This document shows positions 58,547 to 64,000 of a DNA stretch of 64,000 nucleotides, in pieces. The translations under genes were made by a program, and so were the position numbers. The stretch covers positions 1 to 64,000 of the forward strand of contig JAEYOV010000076.1 of assembly GCA_023411395.1 (NCBI GenBank). Direction: 5' to 3'. Source of the DNA: Bacillota bacterium (GTDB lineage Bacteria; Bacillota; Clostridia; Christensenellales; Aristaeellaceae). The notes beneath the pieces are model-generated. The model ran no database searches. It was not told the DNA's origin and saw only the letters and a program-made list of their open reading frames with translations. Each line of letters starts with the position of its first letter. Within the stretch, counting starts at the first letter, position 1.

Positions 58547-59890
58547 TCACAAAGCCAGATGCATATCGTGCAGCACACCCAAATCCCACAGCATCGAACT
58601 GGTCAGGTACTTGTCCCGCACATCCCGGGAGCCAATGAAGGCGGCATAGGCATCCGTGTCACTGACGCCGATGTCTTTGGGCAGCATGGGCATATTCAGG
58701 CCCTGCATCAGGCGCTCTATCTCCGCGGCGGGCGGTAATTCCTCCGCAATAATCGCCTGTATCTTCTCCCAATGGATTAGCGTATTGTTCAACCGCTCCT
58801 TATGGCGGGCCGGATCGTTCTTATGATACGTCAAATGCTCGGCCGTGATAATGGCATCCGCAGCGCGGCCGAAAATCTTTCGCATCTCCGCTTCCCAGGC
58901 ACCATCATCAAAGGAAGCCATGAAAGCCTCCGCTTTTTTTCTATCGGGCGCAAGGGTGCGGATATCGTCATACAGCCGCAGGGTAAGGTATGTGCCAACA
59001 CCCACCTGAATGCCATGCAGCTCATAAGGCGTTCCCCTATCCAGCGCCATCATTTCCCATATATGAGAAAAGTAATGTTCCAAGCCGGAAGCGGGCCGGG
59101 ATATTTTCGCAAAGCTCATGGCGATGCCGGAAAGCACAAGCCCTTCGGTGACAGACTGTATGGCGGCGGGATCACGGCGGTTGAGGCCCCCCGCAGCAGC
59201 CACGCACTTTTGGAGCGATTTCCGCACCAGTTTCGCTACGTTTTCACAATAGTACTCGCCTGTGACAAGATTCGATATCCGCCATTCGCAGATGGAGATA
59301 TATTTGGCCAGCATATCGCCAAGGCCGGCCCATAGCATGCGCATGGGCGCGTTTTGAAGGATGTCTGTATCGGCGATAATGGCCGCGGGGCAGGCGTTGT
59401 ACAGTGTGACCTTTACACGGTTTTGAATCATGGAAGAGGAGTTGGAAGCGTAGCCGTCCATGGAGGGGGCGGTGGCCACCACCGCGCTTCGCCGCCCGGT
59501 GGCATGAGCGAGCACCTTGCAGCAATCGTTGATCACACCGGAACCAATGGCGAGCACCACGTCGCAGCTAATATCAAATGCCATGCACAGCGCGCCTACA
59601 GAATATTCATCCGGCTCCACTTCCCCGTGCGCAAGCGTATAAAGCACATAGGGGATTTGAGCCGCTTCAAGCACCGGCGCCACACGGGCCCAGGCCGCCT
59701 GATACGTGTTTTTGTCACAAACGATAAAAGGCTTGCAAGCGCCAAGGAGCCGGAGGGCATCCGGCAAATAACGCACCGCCCCGGCGCCGATTTTCAGGTA
59801 TTGAAGCTCAGTGGCGTGATGGTGGCCGCATGTGCAGGTATGCCCGCCTTTTTCCAGCAATTGTTCAAACGATAAATCCGCAAAATTCAT
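58547..59890 (-). CDS. araM: sn-glycerol-1-phosphate dehydrogenase (AraM/EgsA type)
   Basis: The ATG at 59890 has AAGGAA upstream. The 447-residue protein has a Cys/His-rich front (GGHTCTCGHHHATELQYLKIG) typical of the AraM clade. The dehydrogenase core follows: PFIVCDKNTYQAA, VVLAIGSGVINDCCKVLAHATG (NAD+ binding), VVATAPSMDGYASNSS, AGLGDMLAKYISICEWRIS and GLEHYFSHIWEM, where Asp and His residues bind the metal. Such enzymes reduce DHAP to glycerol-1-phosphate, in bacteria for heptaprenylglyceryl phosphate or related archaeal-type lipids. It is divergent from a DeoR regulator and driven by the promoter at 59946-59974. Confidence 0.9.
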   Translation of the reverse strand: MNFADLSFEQLLEKGGHTCTCGHHHATELQYLKIGAGAVRYLPDALRLLGACKPFIVCDKNTYQAAWARVAPVLEAAQIPYVLYTLAHGEVEPDEYSVGALCMAFDISCDVVLAIGSGVINDCCKVLAHATGRRSAVVATAPSMDGYASNSSSMIQNRVKVTLYNACPAAIIADTDILQNAPMRMLWAGLGDMLAKYISICEWRISNLVTGEYYCENVAKLVRKSLQKCVAAAGGLNRRDPAAIQSVTEGLVLSGIAMSFAKISRPASGLEHYFSHIWEMMALDRGTPYELHGIQVGVGTYLTLRLYDDIRTLAPDRKKAEAFMASFDDGAWEAEMRKIFGRAADAIITAEHLTYHKNDPARHKERLNNTLIHWEKIQAIIAEELPPAAEIERLMQGLNMPMLPKDIGVSDTDAYAAFIGSRDVRDKYLTSSMLWDLGVLHDMHLAL

Positions 59891-59945
59891 TGTAAATTCC
59901 TTCTTCAACTCATCCGCCCGATGCGGCAGATTTTTATCCTGTTTC

Positions 59946-59974
59946 ATTGTATCGGCGGGCATTCTCTTTGTCAA
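59946..59974 (-). promoter_or_regulatory. Sigma-A promoter for araM
   Basis: Minus-strand TTGACA (59974-59969) and TACAAT (59951-59946) with a 17-base spacer, about 55 bases upstream of the ATG. Confidence 0.75.
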
Positions 59975-60044
59975 CAGATGGCGTTTTGATTGCAGAATAA
60001 TCATAAGATCAGTCAAACTCAAGCAAAGTTTATCATCAATGGGA

Positions 60045-60072
60045 TTGCTTTTCTGTCAAGCTCCGGTATAAT
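60045..60072 (+). promoter_or_regulatory. Sigma-A promoter for deoR
   Basis: TTGCTT (60045-60050) and TATAAT (60067-60072) are 16 bases apart, 20 bases ahead of the GTG start. Confidence 0.55.
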
Positions 60073-60092
60073 GGGCAAAGAGGTGAAGTGCG

Positions 60093-60824
60093 GTGTTTGG
60101 TGTGGAACGGTATGAAAAAATCCTGGAGACGCTGCAGGGTGACCGCGCGGTATCGGTTAAAAAGCTGGCAAAATCGCTGTTCGTCAGTGAGGCGACCATG
60201 CGCCGCGATCTGGAAGTGCTGGAGAAGAACGGCCTGATCAAGCGGATTTACGGCGGCGCAATGCTCGTAAAGTCCAACAAGGACGTACCATTATCCATGC
60301 GCGAAGGTGAGCAGACCGAAGCAAAGAACATCATCGGCAAAAAGGCTGCGGCACTGGTCCGGGAAAACGATGTGATCCTCATCGACGCCTCCTCCACAGC
60401 CTATAGTGTGATCCCCTTTCTGACCGGGTTCACCAACCTGGTGGTTATCACCAGCGGGCTCAAGGCGGCGCTGGCGTTGGGTGAACGGCATATCAAGACA
60501 CTGGTCACCGGCGGCGTAATGATCGATAACTCCTATTCCTTTATCGGCAGGCATGCCGAGAGCCTGATTGAAAACATCAATGCCGACATTATTTTCTTTT
60601 CCTGCCGCGGGATATCGATGGACGGGCGTTTAACGGATTCTTCCATGGAAGAATCGCAGATGCGCCAGCTTATGTTCAGGCATGCCAAAAGAAAGGTCTT
60701 TCTTGCCGCCTCCAACAAGTTCGGCCGTGAATACTTCTATGCACAATGCACTTTGGACGATGTGGACGACATGATCTGTGAAACCGATATCCCTGAGGAC
60801 TGGAAGCGCCGGTTGAAAAAATAG
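60093..60824 (+). CDS. DeoR-family transcriptional regulator
   Basis: GTG 60093 has AGAGGTG seven bases upstream. The 243-residue protein shows the DeoR helix-turn-helix: YEKILETLQGDRAVSVKKLA then FVSEATMRRDLEVLEKNGLIKRIYGGAML near 28-55. The DeoRC sensor domain follows (KAAALVRENDVILIDASSTA, VVITSGLKAALALGERHI, FFSCRGISMDGRLTDSS). This domain binds sugar phosphates. Divergence from araM over a 200-base control region suggests that it regulates that gene with a triose- or glycerol-phosphate effector; the operator was not identified. Confidence 0.9.
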   Translation: MFGVERYEKILETLQGDRAVSVKKLAKSLFVSEATMRRDLEVLEKNGLIKRIYGGAMLVKSNKDVPLSMREGEQTEAKNIIGKKAAALVRENDVILIDASSTAYSVIPFLTGFTNLVVITSGLKAALALGERHIKTLVTGGVMIDNSYSFIGRHAESLIENINADIIFFSCRGISMDGRLTDSSMEESQMRQLMFRHAKRKVFLAASNKFGREYFYAQCTLDDVDDMICETDIPEDWKRRLKK

Positions 60825-60827
60825 CGG

Positions 60828-61751
60828 TCAGTCCACCACCAGGAAGCTGTTCTCCAGGTACTCCCAGACGGCTTCCCGGCAGGCGTCAAAATTGACCTCA
60901 CGGGTGGACATGCCCGCATAGGTAATGGGTGTGTAGGCGCCCTCAAAGGGGATTTGAAGCTCTTCCATGGCTACGCCGCGAAGCTCCATGGCGTGCTGCA
61001 CCGCTTCTATCATTTCCCCCACGCTCATGTTTGTCATCAGGCTGTTGGCCAGTACGGATTCCATCAGCTCCAGGGCCTTATCCATCGTAATACCGCGGCT
61101 CGCGTCCGCCAAGGTGGAAAGCACCGTGCGCACCCGCTGGGTACGCCCCAGGTCGCCGGCAGAGCCGACCTTTCGGATGCGCATGTAAATGACTGACGCG
61201 TGCCCATTGAAATGATAAGTGCCTGCCCGGTTCATGCGCGGTTTCGTTGAATCGACCGGAATGGCATAGCGTTTCAGGTATTCCGCCTCAGCGTTGGTTA
61301 CGGTAATATCCACACCGCCAAGTATATCAACAATCGCCTCAATTTGATTCATATCAAACAGCATGTATTTTTCAATCCGCACGCCAAAGTGGGTGGCGAG
61401 GATCCTGCAAAGCGCCTCGGGGCCATAGTTCTTGGTGATATAATTGACCCTGCCGGTCACTCCATCGGGACGCTGAATCAGCATTTCCCGGCTGAAGGAG
61501 GTGAGCATCAACCGCCTGGTGCGGGTATCCAGAGTCACCAGCACGATGCCATCCGTATTGCCCAGGTTCTTGGGATTTCCATTCCACTGATCCACGCACA
61601 GCAAAAGATAGTGATGCTGGCCTTCCACCACGGGGGGAAGCTCCTCCCACGGGATGGGCGTGATGGGCTTGGGCGGATCGGCCATAGCAGAGCCGGCCCA
61701 GGAAAAGCACAGCAGGACGGATAAAAGAAGGGCAATACGGCGCTTGAGCAT
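60828..61751 (-). CDS. LytR-CpsA-Psr (LCP) family protein
   Basis: The 307-residue protein has a signal peptide (MLKRRIALLLSVLLCFSWAGSAMA) and one LCP domain: HYLLLCVDQWNGNPKNLGNTDGIVLVTLD near 45-75, LTSFSREMLIQRPDG near 83, NYITKNYGPEALCRILATHFG near 105, ILGGVDITVTNAEAEYL near 143 and YMRIRKVGSAGDLGRTQRVRTVL near 190 where most LCPs have R-x-R-x-x-x-x-D-x-x-R-x-x-R-Q. LCP enzymes transfer undecaprenyl-linked wall polymers onto peptidoglycan. RBS AAAGGAG. It converges with the DeoR gene with only three bases between stops. Confidence 0.9.
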   Translation of the reverse strand: MLKRRIALLLSVLLCFSWAGSAMADPPKPITPIPWEELPPVVEGQHHYLLLCVDQWNGNPKNLGNTDGIVLVTLDTRTRRLMLTSFSREMLIQRPDGVTGRVNYITKNYGPEALCRILATHFGVRIEKYMLFDMNQIEAIVDILGGVDITVTNAEAEYLKRYAIPVDSTKPRMNRAGTYHFNGHASVIYMRIRKVGSAGDLGRTQRVRTVLSTLADASRGITMDKALELMESVLANSLMTNMSVGEMIEAVQHAMELRGVAMEELQIPFEGAYTPITYAGMSTREVNFDACREAVWEYLENSFLVVD

Positions 61752-61959
61752 GGGAGGGTCTCCTTTGCTTGGGATAAAAAGGATTGCTGTATGTTAAACG
61801 GCGCTCCGGCCAAAAAGCTTCCCCGGATGGCTAATTATTGTCATCCGGGCTTTTACTATAGCATATTCCATGATGTTTGGCAAAAGGAAAAAGCACCGAT
61901 ACTATCTATAGCATATTTCTAAATACTGGAAGCAGATTCCTTACATCATCATGACCCCT

Positions 61960-62011
61960 GGGGAGCAACGAGGGGGCCGAAGCCCCCTCGTTTACAAATC
62001 CGAAACCAGCG
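61960..62011 (+). repeat. GGGGAGC/CCCCTCG dispersed hairpin repeat, copy C
   Basis: GGGGAGCAACGAGGGGGCC, loop, CCCCCTCGTTTACAAA, then TCCGAAACCAGCG. It is near-identical to the minus-strand reading of copy A at 30751-30802, 31 kb away. The region 61752-62071 upstream of serA's stop contains no gene. Confidence 0.8.
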
Positions 62012-62071
62012 ATCGCTGCCCAAGCGTAGCGAAGGAGATGCGCAACGCACACATGAAAATCGTGCAGCTTA

Positions 62072-62094
62072 AGAAAATGACACAGTCATTTTCT
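62072..62094 (-). terminator. Hairpin after serA
   Basis: On the minus strand AGAAAATGAC-TGT-GTCATTTTCT is a 10-bp stem six bases after the serA stop, ending in TTCTTAAG. It is related to the hairpin at 31388-31414. Confidence 0.65.
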
Positions 62095-62100
62095 GGATAC

Positions 62101-63273
62101 TCAGTGCCAGCACCTCACCTTGATCACGCCGGGCTGCCTGGTAAGTTCCGCAATCAGTTCTTCCGTCGGCACCTGGCTTAATTCCATCACGGTGACGGCC
62201 ATTTCCTTCAGGCTTTTGTTGATCATGTTGTTGATGTTGATGCCTTCGCGGGAGATGGCGGCGGAGATGTTGCTGACCATATTGGGCACATTATCGTGAA
62301 TGAGCAGAATGCGGCAGCCCTCCGGCTGGCCGGAGAGCATGATCTCCGGCATGTTTACGCTGTTGCGGATAGTGCCAAGCTCCAGGTAATCCCGAAGCTG
62401 CGCCGCGGCCATGCGGGCGCAGTTCTCCTCGCTTTCCGGTGTGGAGGCCCCCAGATGCGGAATGGAGACAACACCCTTCACGCCCAGCATATCTTCGGTG
62501 GGAAAATCGGTGACATAGCCGCTGAGCCTGCCGGATTGAAGGGCGGAGCGGCAGGCTTCCCCATCCACCAGTTCGGCACGGCTGAAGTTCAGCAGCCGTG
62601 CGCCTTTTTTCATCTGGGCAAAGAGGGACGCATCAAACATGCTCTTTGTTTTGGGGGTGAGGGGCACATGGATGGTGACGTAATCCGACTTTTGCAAAAG
62701 CTCATCCAGGGTGGAAGCCCGCTTGATGGCCCTGGACAAGGACCAGGCATGTTCCACGGAGATGAAGGGGTCCAGGCCGATTACTTCCATGCCCAGGCCG
62801 TTCAGCGCGCCGTTGGCCACGATTGCGCCGATGGCGCCAAGGCCGATGACGCCCAGGGTTTTGCCCCGAAGCTCCGGTCCCACAAACTGGTTTTTGCCCT
62901 TTTCCACCAGCTTGGGTACGGCTTCCCCCTGGCCCTTCAGCGTTGATGCCCACTGGACGCCCCCGGCGATGTCGCGGCTGCATAAAAGCAGCCCGGCCAT
63001 CACCAGTTCCGCCACGGCGTTGGCGTTGGCGCCCGGGGTGTTAAACACCACAATGCCCTTTTTGCTGCACGCGTCGATGGGGATGTTGTTGACGCCGGCG
63101 CCCGCCCGGGCAATAGCCAGCAGGCTCTCCGGCAGGTCCATGCTGTGCATGTCAGCGCTGCGCACAAGGATTGCGTCGGGAACGGGCTCATCCCTTGTGA
63201 CGGTATATTCGTCCGCGGAAAGCTGGCTGTGAATAATATCGGATATCTCATTGAGCGTTTGAATCTTGTACAT
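62101..63273 (-). CDS. serA: D-3-phosphoglycerate dehydrogenase with ACT domain
   Basis: The 390-residue protein has the D-isomer-specific dehydrogenase fold. The dinucleotide loop is GVIGLGAIGAIVANGALNGL near 137, with LDPF after it; the catalytic Arg is in LLNFSRAELVDGE near 228, the Glu in TDFPTEDM near 258 and the His in IPHLGASTPES near 275. A C-terminal ACT domain (ILLIHDNVPNMVSNISAAIS, about 320-390) would sense L-serine. It makes 3-phosphohydroxypyruvate for serine synthesis, and the aminotransferase serC is immediately upstream. RBS AAAGGAGAG. Confidence 0.94.
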   Translation of the reverse strand: MYKIQTLNEISDIIHSQLSADEYTVTRDEPVPDAILVRSADMHSMDLPESLLAIARAGAGVNNIPIDACSKKGIVVFNTPGANANAVAELVMAGLLLCSRDIAGGVQWASTLKGQGEAVPKLVEKGKNQFVGPELRGKTLGVIGLGAIGAIVANGALNGLGMEVIGLDPFISVEHAWSLSRAIKRASTLDELLQKSDYVTIHVPLTPKTKSMFDASLFAQMKKGARLLNFSRAELVDGEACRSALQSGRLSGYVTDFPTEDMLGVKGVVSIPHLGASTPESEENCARMAAAQLRDYLELGTIRNSVNMPEIMLSGQPEGCRILLIHDNVPNMVSNISAAISREGININNMINKSLKEMAVTVMELSQVPTEELIAELTRQPGVIKVRCWH

Positions 63274-63295
63274 ACCGCTCTCTCCTTTAAAATAG

Positions 63296-63354
63296 GGATT
63301 CTAAAGGGATGATATCCCTTTAGCGGGTGGCCTGGAGGGCAGCGCCCTTCAGCG
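63296..63354 (-). repeat. Paired-hairpin 3'-end repeat, copy 4 (after serC)
   Basis: After the serC stop, on the minus strand, AGGGCGCTGCCCT is followed by CCAGGCCACCCG and the stem CTAAAGGGAT/ATCCCTTTAG with AATCCC. It follows the same plan as copies 1-3 and lies between serC and serA. Confidence 0.8.
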
Positions 63355-64000
63355 TTACTTGTTCTCTGATTCAAACTTCTTCATGAAGGCAACCAGCTTT
63401 TGAACCCCCTCCACGGGCATGGCGTTGTAGAGGCTGGCACGCATGCCGCCCACGGAGCGGTGGCCTTTGAGGTTCACCAGGCCATTTTTGGAAGCTTCCT
63501 TGACAAACTTTTCGTCCGTCTCGTCGCTGCCGGTGACGAAGGTCACATTCATGCGGCTGCGGTACATCCTTTGAGCGGTAGGCTTGAACAGCTTGCTATC
63601 ATCCAGACAATCGTAGAGGATGGCGGCTTTTTCAATATTGATCTTCTCCATGGCGGGAACGCCGCCCAAATCCCTGAGCCATTCAAAGCCCAGCTTGGCA
63701 AGGTAGATGCCGAAGGTGTTGGGGGTGTTGTACATGCTGCCTGCCTTGGCCTGCACATCCCAGTTCATGAGCTTGGGGCACAAGGGATGCGCCCGGCCCA
63801 AGAGGTCCTTCCTCACAATGAGCACGCACAGGCCGCTGGGGCCGATGTTCTTCTGCGCGCCCGCGTACATCACGCCGAACTTGCCGATATCGTAGACTTC
63901 ACTCAAAATGTTGCTGCTGGCGTCCGCTATAAGGGGCACGCTGCCGGTATCGGGCAAGGAAACATACCTCGTGCCATAGATGGTATTGTTGGTGGTGATA
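63355..64000 (-). CDS. serC: Phosphoserine aminotransferase, N-terminus beyond the window
   Basis: The frame is open to the right edge, with NNTIYGTRYVSLPDTGSVPLIAD reading (in parts) as the standard SerC core, so the true start is outside. The visible 214 residues include ADASSNILSE, the PLP-lysine motif VMYAGAQKNIGPSG, ASMYNTPNTFGIYLAKLGFEW (near AKAGSMYNTP) and the C-terminal GHRSVGGMRASLYNAMP, all diagnostic. It transaminates 3-phosphohydroxypyruvate to O-phosphoserine and forms an operon with serA. Confidence 0.95.
   Translation of the reverse strand, partial: ITTNNTIYGTRYVSLPDTGSVPLIADASSNILSEVYDIGKFGVMYAGAQKNIGPSGLCVLIVRKDLLGRAHPLCPKLMNWDVQAKAGSMYNTPNTFGIYLAKLGFEWLRDLGGVPAMEKINIEKAAILYDCLDDSKLFKPTAQRMYRSRMNVTFVTGSDETDEKFVKEASKNGLVNLKGHRSVGGMRASLYNAMPVEGVQKLVAFMKKFESENK

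Noticed and set aside
1..64000. CRISPR array, tRNA or rRNA genes, transposases
   Set aside because: No regularly spaced short repeats of CRISPR type, cloverleaf sequences, rRNA segments or transposase motifs were found.

Overview
The window reads as chromosomal DNA of a moderately high-GC, anaerobic, endospore-forming Bacillota, most likely a member of the Clostridia. The evidence is a complete cotJABC spore-coat operon, a single-chain pyruvate:ferredoxin oxidoreductase, a Na+-pumping decarboxylase beta subunit, a Firmicutes-style yybS-rplI-dnaB block, LytR-CpsA-Psr and PdaC-like wall enzymes, consensus sigma-A promoters and strong AGGAGG ribosome-binding sites. No rRNA, tRNA, CRISPR array, integrase or transposase was found. 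A Christensenellales-like relative is a guess, not a result.

Layout. 1-2.7 kb: a surface glycosylation block on the minus strand (CapE-like sugar-nucleotide dehydratase, glycosyltransferase, and a collagen-like protein running off the left edge). 2.8-6 kb: a minus-strand exported or membrane operon (phosphodiester-glycosidase-like protein, an Lgt-like membrane protein lacking the usual catalytic His, and a secreted RCC1 propeller). 6-8.6 kb: CapA-like and PdaC-like polysaccharide deacetylase genes. 8.7-12 kb: SDR epimerase, TetR regulator and GH1 beta-glucosidase. 12-16 kb: yybS-rplI-dnaB-yhaM. 16-23 kb: lipoprotein, an MFS-acyltransferase fusion, azlCD, a degenerate M20 peptidase and pfkA. 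23-29 kb: a minus-strand run with peptide-type binding protein, lytic transglycosylase, coaE, polA and an acetyltransferase. 29-35 kb: a ferritin-like protein, small orphan genes including a lone holin-like gene, a peptidoglycan-binding protein and cca. 35-39 kb: an iron-type ABC importer. 39-44 kb: FMN-binding protein and flavodoxin, cotJABC, a hairpin-rich region and an SDR/membrane/coiled-coil protein resembling the front of PelD. 44-50 kb: nifJ, a TetR-hydrolase operon with a double operator, and small envelope genes. 51-57 kb: CNNM transporter, oadB-oadG, USP-like protein, PadR and a membrane partner. 57-64 kb: fRMsr, a frameshifted unknown gene, AraM-type dehydrogenase with a divergent DeoR regulator, LCP protein, and serA-serC.

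Two dispersed intergenic repeat families cut across this. One is a paired-hairpin element directly after four stop codons, whose stems covary between copies. The other is a GGGGAGC/CCCCTCG hairpin present three times in both orientations. A third, denser hairpin array lies between cotJC and the PelD-like gene.

Start codons were chosen from visible Shine-Dalgarno spacing, so several genes begin at GTG or TTG. Functional calls come from family motifs read by eye; no database search was run.
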